A stretch of 64,000 nucleotides of DNA from Heligmosomoides polygyrus polygyrus. Taxonomy: Eukaryota; Nematoda; Chromadorea; Rhabditida; Heligmosomidae. Positions within the stretch are counted from its first letter, which is position 1. Each line of letters begins with the position of its first letter. The notes beneath the pieces are model-generated. The model saw only the letters and a list, made by a program, of their open reading frames with translations, made no database searches and was not told the DNA's origin. Positions 33,640 through 46,344 of the stretch are shown piece by piece. A program made the position numbers and the translations under genes. The DNA lies in contig OX377206.1 of the NCBI GenBank assembly GCA_947396885.1, positions 10,036,778 to 10,100,777 of the forward strand, read 5' to 3'.

Positions 33640-34050
33640 TAAGCGGGCCTAAAAGGCCCCGCACACTTCTACGGCGTTGCCGCTGCCCTATCCTTAACCG
33701 TAGGGCAGGGACGCAGAGCTCGCCGCCGGCGGTGTCCCTGCCCGATCCTTAACCATAGCGGCGAGCGTCGGGCGGCGGGTGGCGAAAACAATGAGTCACC
33801 GCCCGCCGATGAGTCACTCTACAGGGTGCGCAAAAATTACCCGCACAAAATATTACAGCGGAACTTCAACACCAATGCGGGCTATGATGATGTGAATCAT
33901 TATTGCCGCCGCCGCTCCGGTGGCGTCGCCTCCGCTGCCCGCCCCCGCCGCTCACGGCAGAGCGCTCGCCGCCGACGGCGAGCTGTGCGTCCTTGCCCTG
34001 TGGTTAAGAATAGGGCCGCGACGAAGCCACAGAAGTGGGTGGGGCCTTAA
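33640..34050. repeat. GC-rich region with partial inverted repeats
   Basis: GGGCCTAAAAGGCCCCGC and CCTATCCTTAACCGTAGGGC on the left have reversed relatives near 33990-34045 (CCCTGTGGTTAAGAATAGGG, GTGGGGCCTTAAC). Runs of CGCCGCCGC give arginine/alanine-rich chance ORFs. It is possibly another MITE-like element. Confidence 0.4.
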
Positions 34051-34286
34051 CACGCACTGGGACAAAGTCGCTGCGCAACTAGCTTTGTAATACGAAAATC
34101 GGTACCCTTTCGCTTCGGTAGTGACATGGTCTTATGGAAACTAGGAGCAATGCATGGCGCTGAGACTAAAAAATAGGCAGGCCATGAATGAAGCATCTTT
34201 GGCCCCAAAAAGGTCTCGCCTTCACGGCTCCTAGCATGTTTTCCCAGCTCTCAATCTACTATGAAAATTATAAGACTCCGAAATAC

Positions 34287-35055
34287 CTTTCGTATTGGTG
34301 GGATCTAGAGTGATTCGATTCCTACGTTTATCGATACGACGTTCAATCCTTTTTGCCTCGAAACGAATGGCAATACCACACTCACTGCAATACGCAGTTT
34401 GAATCACTCTACAGAAGCTTCCCCATTCGCCCACTTACCTAAGGAAGCGTCGAAGTTCGGAGTCCGTTATCCTTTTGGAGTTACGAATATCAATAAACTG
34501 AAGGTAGATGTATACCATCTTGTCCAGGAATAGGTAGGTATTTGCGAACTGGTAACGAGAAGGAAACACCTTAAACAAAAAGCTTCAGTAATACAGAACT
34601 ACAGAAGTGAGAGTCGGTGTCACGCATTTAGGCGCCGCTTTAGAGGATCAAAACTTTCCGAATCGTACTGGCAGCGCAGGGTGTGCTCGTTCTAGCATTA
34701 GCTTTCGGAACATGCGCAGGCTGCTAGCAAAATCATTCACCTCGACGAGACGCGACTTCTTCCGATCGTTCGTCGACTTCCTCACATCTTCCGAACAATA
34801 AGAACTTCCATCCGTTGAGCTAAAATCACTTCGTGAGAAAATCGTAACCCTTCTTTTCGAGACCCTGCCTGAAACGTTTACAAAGCTCTCGACTGTATGG
34901 AGCCCTGGGGAATTCTGTAAACTGAATTTAGTCCAATTTGTGTCAAACTCGGTCCACTTCAGGTTGCCACGGAAAAGGCTAACTCACCTCGACCTTTTCG
35001 TCAGTCTGCCAGCGACAAGCAACAATGTATCCTCCACAAGTGGAATCTTCACTAT
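34287..35055 (-). CDS. Unidentified multi-exon gene fragment
   Basis: Several exon-like segments follow each other on the minus strand. 35055-34988 (DSEDSTCGGYIVACRWQTDE) ends in a GTGAGT donor. A segment of about 34823-34670 follows TTTTAG. 34548-34439 (NTYLFLDKMVYIYLQFIDIR) ends in GTAAGT. After a 54-base intron, 34384-34287 (SECGIAIRFEAKRIERRIDK) ends in GGTATT. The last two exons join in phase. The frame of the 34823-34670 exon is ambiguous, as two frames are open. The protein cannot be named; the last exon is basic and probably helical. Confidence 0.4.
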
Positions 35056-35099
35056 CTAAACACGCGAGGGATGAGATTTTTCAGAGCGAAGACATTGAC

Positions 35100-35712
35100 A
35101 CTACAATGCGAAGAAAGCTCATCCCAATGGCTCCTCTTTGAAGGGCAGGCGGATATCATAGAGGCAACTGACAACTATACTTTGGCAGACGGGCAAACTG
35201 AGCTCTTAGCTGAAGCCAGCTGGTGTCCCCTACGAACCCGGGGCTCCCAAGGACCAGAAACTTTCCCGCCACGTTGAATTGAAGTGGAGTCTTGGCGATC
35301 GCAATGTAGCACTTTGCCACGGCGTCCGGGACGGGGATGTCCGTCCGCAAAAGTGCGGGTGCTAAATTTTTTAGCATTTTAAACGAAAAAATTTTGTTAA
35401 ATTTTCGGTAAATCGTTAACTTTCGTTGAAAAAATACGATTAGTTTCGCGCTATTATCCCAGAAAAGTAATCATTGGAAGCGTTATATATACCACCAGAC
35501 GTCCAGTGGTCTAACGGCCGCCAAACGTCTGGCTGGGGACTTCGCCCACAAGCCCCGATAATAGAACACCACGCCCGTCTTCGAACTACATACTGGAGTC
35601 CACGACTCCAGCAGCTCCTCCCCGGTCCCTGGAAACCGTCTTCTTCTCTTCTGTAGTCCTTCTTGCTATGACTGCATGAGAAAATTGGTTTTACTATTGT
35701 ATATAAATACAA
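35100..35712. other. Stretch without a clear gene
   Basis: Minus-strand frame 35377-35156 (AVAKCYIAIAKTPLQFNVAG) and plus-strand frame 35071-35277 overlap each other, and neither resembles a known family. Confidence 0.3.
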
Positions 35713-35978
35713 CAAGTGCTCCGTCACGCCTATCGGCGTGCCTCGCACTTGCGCGCTTCGCGCGATGTTGCAGTATCACTAAGCTAAGGACAATCACATA
35801 AAGCTAGCTGCTCTACTTGTACAGCTTTTTTCCCTAGCTAGGAGTACAAAAGGCTCGGAGTACGCACAGTATATAGTATGATAGGGCAATCTGTTGGCTT
35901 CTCACTACTGGTTCCCCCTTAGTGAAACGGTCCCCCATTACTGGTACTGGTCCCCCTCAATGATCCACCCTTAGCGGA

Positions 35979-36140
35979 CAATGTTTTCGGCACACCTTCT
36001 GAACCTCCAGACACATTGGACAACGTCTTCGGTACGACTACTTGAAGCCCCAAACACGTTGAGCGACGTCTTTGGCACGTCTCCTGAGTCCCAGGGACGT
36101 CATGCGACGTATTCCGCACGTCTTCCGAATCCCCTGGCAC
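35979..36140. repeat. Degenerate tandem repeat, about 43-bp unit
   Basis: Four units resemble GTCTTCGGCACGTCTTCTGA followed by CCCCAGGCAC, with many substitutions. Confidence 0.5.
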
Positions 36141-36149
36141 GTAGAAGAC

Positions 36150-36480
36150 GTCTGGGTATTTTCTGCTATTTTCGAGCTCCGTAGTTTGATCAGTATCGAT
36201 TGACGGTGATCGATACTTCAAAAACAAACTTCAGATTCGTGTTCAGCGAACTCGGTTGCTCCAGGGCTGAAATTCCCAGACAGGGAGAAGAAGTCTAGGT
36301 ATTTTCCGCTGATTTCGTGACCCGTAATTTGACCAATATCGATTGGTGGCGATCGATACTTCGAAAACGAACTTCAGATTTGTGTTGAGCGACCTCGGTT
36401 GCTCCAGGGCTGAAGTTCCCAGGCAGGGAGAAGACGTCTAGATATTTTCCACCATTTTCGTGACCCGTAATTCCCCCCCC
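36150..36480. repeat. Tandem repeat, 143-bp unit, about 2.3 copies
   Basis: Units start GTCTRGGTATTTTC at 36150, 36293 and 36436. Each contains ATCGATTGRYGGYGATCGAT and GGTTGCTCCAGGGCTGAA. The last unit breaks into C-runs (36471-36530). Confidence 0.75.
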
Positions 36481-36984
36481 CCCATTTCCCTCCTCCCTAT
36501 TTTTCCCCCCGACTCCCCCCCCCCCATTTTCCCCCGCTAATTTCTGCGGCGCCGCCGATCGATAGGATGGCTCATCGCTTAGCGCGTTATTATAGAGTAT
36601 GATAGTACGACAGGATTTGGTAGGGCATAATCCATAAAACTGTTCCTATGAAGCCTGTCCACCCCTACCTCATGTACGTAGTTTATTCTCCAAAGTATCC
36701 ATTCTACGTGGCAATAAACAAATCACGAGAGTCCCAGATTGAAGTGCTTAATCTGTAGAAACAAAAAAATCGATCAGTATTGGTCGACCGTCAATACCAT
36801 TCAATGTCCCACGGCAGTAATCTACCACTATATAATTGAGTTAGCTCCCTGCCCTGTAGATGGTGAGGCGTATCTCACTCAGGTTGGAAACCTGGCTGAG
36901 ATACGCCTCGTGAAACCAGGCGCAACCTCATGGAAGCCCTTGCGACGCCTCCGCGTACCTCGCGCGGGCAACGTCTGCCGTTCA

Positions 36985-37780
36985 ACATGGGATGTTGTTA
37001 CAGCGGAGGACGCGTAACCTCCCCCTGCTTGATACAACGACATCTGCGCGCGTTTTTGAGTGCCTGAATCCAGAAGACGGGTTCCCTTCGTCGTACTACA
37101 ACCTTCTGGAGTTAGAAGAGGAGGCACCGTCGTCCTACGAGGAGGGATCGCAGTCAGAATTGAGCATGAGATGCCGCTGCAGCGGAGGACGCGTAACCTC
37201 CCCCTGCTTGATACAACGGCATCTGCGCGCGTTTTTGAGTGCCTGAATCCAGAAGACGGGTTCCCTTCGTCGTACTACAACCTTCTGGAGTTAGAAGAGG
37301 AGACACCGTCGTCCTACGACGAGGGATCGCATTCAGAATTGAGCATGAGATGCCGCTGCGTATGTGGAAGTGCAGCCTTCTCCTGCTTGACACAACGGCG
37401 TCTGCGCGCGTTTCTGAGTCCCTGAATCCAGAAGGCGGGTTCCCTTCGTCGCACCACAACCGTCTGGATTCAAAAGATCGAAAAGAAAGGAAGCAGAGGT
37501 CTCATCGTTGTCGTACGACGACCGGCAGCATGCAGAACTCAGCATTATCCCATGTTGAACGGAAAACTTTACCCGCACCAGGTACGCCTCCGCGTACCTC
37601 GCGCGGGCAATGTTTGCTGTTCAACATGAGATATTGTTGCAGCAGAGGAAGCGCATCCTCCTCCTGCTCTACGCAGCGGCAACTGCGAGCCTTTCTGAGC
37701 GCCTGGACCCAGAAGACAGGTCCCCTACGTCACACAACAACCGTCTGGAGTCAGAAGAGGCCTTACCCGCGCGAGGTACG
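36985..37780. repeat. Tandem repeat, about 180-bp unit, 4 or more copies
   Basis: The first two full units start near 37012 and 37191 (GCGTAACCTCCCCCTGCTTG) and are almost identical with a 179-bp period. Third and fourth units near 37370 and 37640 are diverged. The unit keeps phrases such as CTGCGCGCGTTTTTGAGTG and CCAGAAGACGGGTTCCC. Long ORFs on both strands (for example 37239-37805) arise from the repeat and are not called as genes. Confidence 0.8.
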
Positions 37781-38017
37781 CTCGGAAAACAAGGAAGTGG
37801 GCTAGGAGTTGGGACCAAGGAGGGGGAGGGGGGACGGGAAGACCAGTAAAGGTGGGCCAGCAATTAGATCCAGTAAGAAGAAACGAGTTAGGGGAACCTG
37901 GTTTGGAAGGGTGTCAACGACATCCGGTGACCCAAGCTGTTTAGAATGAGAACGGTTGCTGAGGAGCAACCTGAGGGCAGAAGTACTGCGCAGCACAAAG
38001 CAATGGCGTAACTGGAC

Positions 38018-38350
38018 GGTATACATTGGATCCGAGCGGAAGTCTTCGGATAATTGGATGATTCGGATAACGCTATTTTGGCGGACCCCAGGTTTTTGGA
38101 TGATTCGGATAACGGCGACTTTGCGTACCCGGATTTTGGGATAAGTCGGATCGGGTTATCCAAATCGGATAACTGAAAACGATTTTCATCAAATACATTG
38201 AATTCGACAAAATCTCCGAATTAATGAATGATTCGGATAACCTATTTTGACGGACCCCGGATTTTTGCACGATTCGGATACGGGCAATTTCGCGGACCTT
38301 GGATTTTTGAATTACTCGAATCGGATAGCCGAAAATGATTCATTCGTATC
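38018..38350. repeat. Two-unit repeat related to the GGATAATTCGG MITE
   Basis: ACATTGGATCCGA and many GATTCGGATAAC motifs recall the MITE at 11610-12020. Two units of about 180 bp share GACCCCGGATTTTTG and ATGATTCGGATAAC. Confidence 0.5.
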
Positions 38351-38646
38351 CAATATATACTGAACGGTCCGGAGAGGGTGCCTATGATGAATGTACGGAA
38401 GTGATGAACGGCTTGATGCCAACAAAGTACACAGCAAATCCTAGATGTTAGCGTATTTCAAGTTTTACAAAAAATTCCCTAGGCCAATGATGTTGCAAAG
38501 TCGCGCGAAGCGCGCAAGTGCGAGACACGCCGTTAGGCGTGTCGGAGCACTTGTACCCCTATAATCCCAATACCTCCTTACCTATGTGACGGCAGAGAGA
38601 AGAAGTGAGAGCTACGCACGCGCTTGTTCGTTGCATGAAGAAGCAT

Positions 38647-38997
38647 TTAAAAGCTTTTCCGAAAAACAAACGCATGCCACGTAAAGTCTGATCTGTTGCA
38701 CGTCTTCTGGATTTCGGCGCGTACTAGTACCAATCCCGAAGCACTCTGTACGACGTCTGAGGCCGTCTTCTGGTCAACAGCGCTCGGCACTTGATCCTCA
38801 TCCATACCCTGACGCATTGTCCGCTCAATCACAAACTTGGACAATCCGCAGCATAGGATATATTTCGCCAGCAATCGCTCATGGTTAACCCCGAAGAAAA
38901 CCCGGCTGGCATACGCCACCCTGTCGAAGGCATCCTTTGGCTTTAGTCCCCCTTCCCGTGACTGACACGGGGCCCACGGATTAAGAAAATTATACAT
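38647..38997 (-). CDS. Exon-like ORF, intact copy (A2)
   Basis: The 116-codon frame contains MYNFLNPWAPCQSREGG, RVFFGVNHERLLAKYILCCG and ERTMRQGMDEDQVPSAVDQK, with even composition typical of coding DNA. The last 120 bases lie left of the A2 start as judged against A1, whose copy is cut off by the window. It lies downstream of the second TTLL11-like gene on the same strand and could be its C-terminal exon; this is inference only. No family was recognised. Confidence 0.4.
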   Translation of the reverse strand: MYNFLNPWAPCQSREGGLKPKDAFDRVAYASRVFFGVNHERLLAKYILCCGLSKFVIERTMRQGMDEDQVPSAVDQKTASDVVQSASGLVLVRAEIQKTCNRSDFTWHAFVFRKSF

Positions 38998-40358
38998 AGC
39001 GAGAGTAAGATTAGGTATTCACGCCAGACTGGACACTTTTTAAAATCAAACTGGGCACGTCACAAACGGGAACGGTCCTCTTCCAAATTGGACTACGTTG
39101 ACATTAGAGCAAACCTTCTTTAGAAAGGTCAACATAAGTTTTCGATTTGAATGATTAACTATGACTCCCTTTGAAAATCTCTCGCTCCAAGACGTGAATA
39201 CAGCGATTGAATTACCGTTAACTGTATTATTCCTTTAGCTATGAAAACGTTGTGCGCAGCTTATTTTAAAGTGCATAAACAAGTAATTACTAAGGCTACT
39301 CAAACAAAAGGTTGCACCATGCATTCGTCTAGGAGCGAACTTCATTTTATTAATAGCAAAAATTCTGTGCGGGGTTATACACTAGTCAACGGCAAAACAA
39401 TAAAAATCGGTAAAAAAACAGACATATTTTCACTTCGCAGCTTCAGGTAATTGGTATCTACATTATCAATCAAAAGAAAATTGCAGACGAGTGCATGGAG
39501 CGATATTTTTGCAGCACACCGAAAACTGTCGCTTTCCAGCAATCTGAAATAAGCTTGAACAGTTATGTTTCCTTGAAGAAACTAATATTTCAAAACATTT
39601 CACTGCACTAGCTTTTCGGGATCGGCGAATTATAAATTTTGAAAGAAAGGTAAAGCACATTTTTTAAACAATTGAATGATTGCTTTAACCCTCTTAGAGA
39701 ATGGCTAGTTAAATTTGTATGACAACGGCTTCAATTTGGAAGATGTTCAGTTCGATTTCAGAAGCGCCGAATTTGACGCGAAAATGGTAGACTTCGGTTT
39801 CGATTCTATCCCTATTCTGAAGTTGTCCGAGATACCGAATGGTAGCTTCATTATATGTAGCTCTCGAGCAAGCCAGAATTCAGGTTTCAGCATGGAAAAA
39901 GGTACAACGTCACGAGCATAGCTTCCCTTCAAGTTCAGGAGCGCCCTAACGTCAATTGTTTCGAGCAGCGCTTCTTATTTTATGGTGATTTTCAACAGAA
40001 ATTTTCCTTCATACATATAAATATGTTGAGGACAGCAAATTTGTCGATGAAGCTACGAGCCAATACAAAATCCAAGCAATCCGTTAAACTGCTGATTTTA
40101 AAAAAATGCAGTCAATTCCTTAAAACCGATAAATCGTTAACCACTAAATGCACACCCTTGATCCGGATACAACAAAAGCAGATCACAGAGGAGTCCATGG
40201 AAGCGGTATTCATTCCGTTCCGTGCTTCAGGCAACACATTAACACGGCGTGTAGCTCTGGGTCGACTCGCCGATCACTGCTATTCGTAGACGAGTTGGCC
40301 CAGTGCTCAATTTGCAGAGGTGGACGATATGCATGTTGGGAGAAGACACCACACCAAC

Positions 40359-43300
40359 CTCATCGACAATGCTCCTGACCCTCTCGCCCTCCTCCGGGAT
40401 ATGGTCCAGGGTGAGCGATGGCGATGCGTTAACCTCGAGCAGCATTGGGACTCCATCGTCACGTACAAGAATGTCGAGCCCAAGTAGCTGCAGGAAGAAG
40501 GTTACATGAAGCTAGACATAAAGTCAACCAGAGCTACGTTGCAGAAGCACGAAAGCAAAACCTGGAAGCATTGTGGAGCGTCGCATCCGAAGAACCAACG
40601 TTCGTAATTGATCATGATCTCCGGTATCATGGCAATTATTGTTTTCACAACAATAATTTTGATTTCGCGCCATAGTCGTTTGGAGTTAATGCCACACTCT
40701 TCCATTTGTTTCAAAACTACAGACATCGGCCGCTTGTTTGCTGAAGTGGTACACCAACTGCCATCACAGACGTTCAGTAAGACTTTCTCATTGACGCTTT
40801 AAGTGACAGACAGACTTACCGGTATATATGTCATCACGACTGGATGGGTGCTTGTACTCAGAGTGGACTTTGTTAAGCGAGTAGTTGGTCAACTGCGAGA
40901 ATAAATTGGTGCCCTTGGTCACCATCGGCTTCTCGTATTCCTCGGTGCAGAATCGAGCCAAACCTAAACATCGGTTACTTTACGTTCGAGTAGAGGCACA
41001 GCCAATGATCACTGTTCAGTGACCCACACTGTCGTACCACGAGCACAAACCATTAAATGATACCGGGTAAAGGACGACGTTAATCAACTCCGCTTTGGGA
41101 TTCGCCACGCATTCCAATTCTACAGGATATCACAGAGGCAACTTGAATGCCTATTTGACCTGTACAGTGGCACACGGTGACCATAAAGAGGACAAGTCAG
41201 TATTTTATCCTTCCCACCAGATACCAGTTAGCCACCCCGAAGGTTTGGTTGGCTTGGGCGGGAACCGCTGAGCCATGAATGAGTACATGTAAAAGTCGCC
41301 ACCCCCTCCAACTACGCTATCATTGCCCAGGATATAGAGTAAGTCTATGTAACCGTTCCCTGACCTTGTTTTAAACCTCTCCTCTAAGGTTGGAAACAGG
41401 GTCAGAGATACGGCGCCCTGCCGAAGTCAAAATACAGTCCACTTTGAAAAAAAAAACACAAGAGTCGCTTCTAACAACAAAGGTGCCAGCAGTAAATCGA
41501 ACCGCCGCGCACTTTCTTGCAAGACCGCATTGCTATCCACTCGGTCATCCAGTAGCTGCATGCCAGATTACAAATAGCGGTCCAACTCAGTCTTCAACCG
41601 CTGCGACTCGAGTTTTCGCTATTTCTGATAACTAAAGGGCCCACTGGAAATTAGGAAAGCACTTCCACCGTCCGGATCTCTCCCGCCTGTACCTTACAAT
41701 ACATTTCAGGTCACATTAGAAAACACCACGTTTATATATTTGATTGCCGAGTTAGAAGGAAGCACAGGCAACAATGTAGTGATTCTTCGACAAAGCGCAT
41801 CAGGGACGTTCTTCGACATCCTACAAAATCTCACACAGCTGCTTCAAAGCAATGCTCCTTAAATTTCATCAAAGGTAAAGTTAGGTCACCTGATATACGA
41901 TTACATATATACCAAATCACCGACCCCGCAGACCATTACCTGCTAAATGTGTAATCTAACAGTTATTTTCGTTATTAGCAGCAGTTTCTTTAAATGAGTG
42001 AAGAACTCTTTCACAATCTACTTAAGATACACAAATGCTTCTCTCATGATGCCACATGACTGCCAATTGACTGAGATGCCAACTAACCAGCCCCAGGAGA
42101 ATAGACTACTTTCTCAGACGTTGCTTGCGCGCGCGACACGATTTCAATCGATTGGACACATTGGCAGCGTCTGCTGGCGAACGCATTTCAAGACGTACGC
42201 TGCACACTAAAAGAGTGCACAAGAACCGAACAGCTCGACCTAAACCTGTGCAGACATGGAAGAACCGAACGCGTACTGGAGAATTTGCTAGCTGAGAGTC
42301 ATTCTCTCTCACTCGTTAGCACGGCCAGGCTTAATGTGAAAAGTATAAGGAAGAGCGAAAACCACATGCTAGCCGAAATAACGTGCCCTCAAACAACGAC
42401 AACGCACCTTCACGAGAGACGTAGATCTCCAGCGGATTGATGCTTTTCAATACCGCGTACACACGGAAATCGAACTTGAGTTTATCCTCCATGAGAAACG
42501 GGTTTGTGATGTACTCCTATAACGAGTTGGTTTCAAAACGGCTGGCGTAAAATGAGCGACTGTTTTCTCTATGCATATTCCACTTTGCAAAAGCATCTTT
42601 TAGAACTTGGCATTCTAAGCTTTCGACAACTTAGATGATGATATTCTTCTGAGATACTGCCCGCCAACTATCCCTGGAGAAAACAGATAGCCTTTTCCAG
42701 GACTAACTCCAAAGGCAAGAAAGAGAGAGAGTGGGATACTAACCTGTACAAGCTGACGCTTGGTGATATCCCTAATCTGGCTGGAGTCGTCAATCATATA
42801 GATTTCATGCCCCTGTGCCCCTGAAACAACCAGGTCACAATCACTATCCGGTCCCTTCGATCTGCACGTTGAACATGTGAAACTGAGCACTGGCAGCGTA
42901 TAAGGCCATGTGCTAGTACACTCTTACAAAAGAGGACTTCTAGGAGACATGAATTTGTTACCCTCGTCCGGTTTCACAATAAATAGTGGCTTGTCGTCAC
43001 CACCTGGAACGGATACGCTCGAAAGGTGTGCCTGAAGAGAATGTCGTAATGACAGGAATGAAGTCGAAGGTAATTTGAGCAAACGGGTACACGTGAACCA
43101 AACGAAGCACTGTCCGCGAGATATTATAGGCAATTTTTAAGCAATGATGCTAGCATAAAGAAGGAGCTGTCATGTGTATATGGAAACACTCACCACAAAC
43201 TCGTCATAATCAGCTGGCAGATAGAATGACCGTGGATAAAAACTATACTCCTCGGGAAAAATCATCTGCATAGCGCGCAGCGCATGGGTGAGCTTCTCTT

Positions 43301-46300
43301 TCTTCGCCAACTCACCCAGTCCTGTAAACTTGTCTACTGAGTCCCCGAAGATAAGAACTTCTTGGAATGTGTCAATAATTCTGGTTTTGAGCTAATATGT
43401 ACTAGCCAGAGTCCGCAGCGTAGACTTCTTCTTTCCCACATTTTAGTGAGGCTGAACTATTAATCCTAAAAGGAATATTTTTCCGGCTTTCAGAAGTCAT
43501 GAAAAATCATTTTTCTGGATTGTTGACTTTTTCTAATAGTGGGCTCCGGAGGTGGAGTGGTACCAAAAAAGTGTGCTTGATCTCTGCCAGATACGTCTGA
43601 TAAAAGAAGATCTATTTCGGTAACCATAAAGAACACATCTGACAAGGTACCAATCCGCCACATTCTTCATGCTGAACACACCGGCATTGAGGTGGTATAA
43701 AGAATTACGAGTGGAGTCTCTAGACGGTTTGCGGAGGACGACGGTGCTCACAACACAACTGCAGACTTGAGCAAGTCGGTGATGCCAGGCAACAGAACGA
43801 TTCTGATAGATTTAACGCTGTTCCATGAACTCACGACAGAACGGCGATGGAGGGGATCAGTGACTTGTCGCTGAGCGACCGAGAGGAAGCAGCGGAAGAG
43901 CTCTCAGCAGAGGAACAGGTCATATCGGCTATTAGTAACTCGCAGATTGGTGTAGACTAATCTGCGCATAGTGAAGCAGGCGGTAAGTGGTGATGGATTT
44001 TGGATGGTCAGTGCAGAAAGTCCTTCACAACCATAGAAGAGATTGTGAACAACATTGGCAGTCATTTAAATCCAGAAGGACTAGTTGAGGTACTTACAGA
44101 CACTTCTAATTCTCTAGCGCTGGTGACACAGCTGGAAGGAGCCTATGCCCACCAGCGGATGTGCGGAAATTTTTTTCGGGAAAAGCGCAACACGAAATGC
44201 GGTCAGGAGAACTGATAAATGGGCGGAGACCGGAAACGGAAATAACATAATACTCATTAGTCCATTTCACTTCCCATAAACACATATGTCCAAGAATGGT
44301 GGCAATAACCAAATTGCTGTTAACGGATTTAGAAAGCGGGCAAGACAGCGGGTGAATCTTCCGCACCGACATATAACAGTAAGAGATTCTTGTATTCGTA
44401 TCATTATAAGGGCTTTTCAAACATTACTAGTGTAACAAGTCCAGCTTATACAAAACCCTTGAGTAAGTAGGAGGATAGTCTTTCGAGTCTAGATTGATCG
44501 CGTTTATTTCTCGCCGAACTTCAGGAAGATAGTGTTTTAAACGCAATGAAATTTGTCATTTCATAACGAATAAGGTGCAAGAGATTTCGCTCCTTATAAA
44601 TATTAAACGATCTCATTAAATGCCCCGAACGGAAAGCACTGTTAACAACATAAGATTCCTTATAAAACTCTGAACTAGAATTGATGTTCCATGCTAGACC
44701 TAGGATGAGTAGGGAAAATAAAAGAGAGCCTGCTTGGTTAAGGAATAGATTCTTAATTCAAACGCTCTCGAAACCTCTTGCGACCTTAGCCAATTCGGTA
44801 GTACATCATTCCCAATTAGTCCCCCTCCAAATAAACGAACCCTTCTATTCAGAACCTGTATTCGTGATTCAGTTCTGCGACCGGAGGTCAAAGAGGATTA
44901 TGATCCACAACTCGTGGTTTGAGGCATGACTCCTCAATCTCCGTGAATCTTGCTACTGTTCATCCCCGACAAGATTGGTAGCAAATCACTGATTATGGAG
45001 AAGTTGGAGTTCTAATGGGCTTAGGCGTAAACTGAACATTTATGACTACTTTAGAGAGCAAAGAAAAAGCGACTTCTCTTACTGACGGTGAAGAAAATCT
45101 CATAAGGCCTCGTTAATGCAGTGATTGATTTTTCAATAAAAAAAACACACTGAAATTGTACATACTTCAGCTGCAGCAGCAGGTTCTGCTTCTGCTTTCT
45201 CGGTAAACCCCAGTATTCGCAGCGCTTCGGTAGTACTGGCTCCGTCGAAGACGAGAGTCTTCGGAAGGTTCGAAAAAAAACTCGCAATATTTTCGGTGTT
45301 TCGCCATACGTATCCTTCATTAGAACAGAGTGGCTGGTTGAACGGAAAAGACAGTATTAGCTGCTCGTCACAACCTGACGTGAGTGCATTAGCTCCTTCA
45401 AGAAGACTTTCCAATGGTGTGCTGTCGTCACCATTGAAGCACTCTGTTTGTTTCTTATCAATCAAACTTGTGATGTCCGACTGTCCTGGCACATCTCCAG
45501 TGGGCAGGTTGGCAGCCATTTTTGGACCCTTTAATGGATCAAAAGTAAATGGAGTGCCTTAATGGGGACGACAGCATACCATTGGCTTCTTGAAGGGCTA
45601 AGTGCTTAGATGAGATTGTGATGAGCGGCTAATACGGCCTTTTCCGTTCAACCCGTCAAAGTGACTCTATTATGATGAATGGTACGGGTGGAAAAACTTC
45701 GAAAACATTGAAAGTTTTTTCAGACCTTCCGAAGACTCGACATGAACGGAGCTAGTTTTCTTGAAGCGGCTGCGAATGCTAGAATTTACCGAGAAAGCTT
45801 AAGCAGAACCTGAGCTGCTGTAGCTTAAGTATGCAACATTCCAGAACGTCAACAACATCTAGCTTTTAGGTGGAAAAAGAACACCATTAGAATGGTAAGG
45901 AATGGCTCATAGTTTTCTAGCGCCTAGATTCGCTGATCACTGTGTAGATTGAAGCAGTTTAAAACCAGCTTTACTTTGTGTTGTTGGTTCGGTAAACGTG
46001 TTCCCACTACCCGGGTAGGTTTGAGCAAAATTATCCGCTATCCGAGCTTCAAAATTTCGTTATCCGCCCATCCACACTCGGTCGTCCTGATCGCCGACGA
46101 CATTCGGACGATACACGCGCGTGTGCATCATGTTAGTTGAACCCACGCTCATCACCTAACGGTCTGCGAGCCCCATAATAGCCGACGTCTGAACAAACAC
46201 CATACCTGGGAATCTGTTAACCAGCGATAGAGGCGATTTCACGATCGACTTGAAATCGTGCGGGAAGGTGGCGAACCAGTACACGTTACACGGCTTGCCG

Positions 46301-46320
46301 TCATCGCGTCCATCAGGGTA
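40359..46320 (-). CDS. ttll-11: TTLL11-like tubulin polyglutamylase, copy 2 (partial, spliced)
   Basis: The same eight exons as in A1 are open and in phase: 46320-46206, 43321-43194, 43031-42962, 42820-42744, 42516-42408, 40963-40820, 40740-40562 and 40487-40359. Splice sites are conserved. Changes seen against A1 are in-frame substitutions, for example VVLKQMEECGINS for VVLDQMEKCGMNS and LDHIPEEGER for LEHVPEEGEK. The ATP-grasp signatures (FIVKPDEGAQG, LTNYSLNK, LLEVNASPSL) are retained. As in copy 1, the N-terminal and final exons are not identified. Retention of frame in both copies suggests either recent duplication or selection. Confidence 0.85.
41057..41330 (-). repeat. Old SINE copy in A2
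   Basis: Orthologous to 2290-2560 with a few substitutions (GCCACCCCGAAGG for GCCGCCCCGAAGG). Confidence 0.65.
45166..45519 (-). CDS. First-exon-like ORF, intact copy
   Basis: One frame of 118 codons runs from ATG (MAANLPTGDVPGQSD) to GAA followed by a GTATGT donor. It includes LPKTLVFDGAST and ends EPAAAAE. In A1 the same sequence is shifted by an extra A. It lies in the first intron of the TTLL11-like gene but is not needed to join its exons. It may start a nested transcript. Function is unknown. Confidence 0.45.
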
Positions 46321-46344
46321 CTGAAGCCGTTTTTACGGGAATAG

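Larger units (their letters stand above)
35713..38553. mobile_element. Repeat-rich segment bracketed by inverted hairpin ends (2.84 kb)
   Basis: The left end (35713-35764) and the right end (38502-38553, inverted) carry the nested hairpin CAAGTGC...GCACTTG plus TGCGCG-CTT-CGCGC. Homology at the right extends about 130 bp inward. The interior is made of tandem repeats and C-rich tracts, with no transposase. This layout suggests a non-autonomous element with structured ends. No target duplication could be defined. Confidence 0.5.

Noticed and set aside
37239..37805. 188-codon plus-strand ORF
   Set aside because: It is built from the 180-bp tandem repeat, with an equally open opposite strand.
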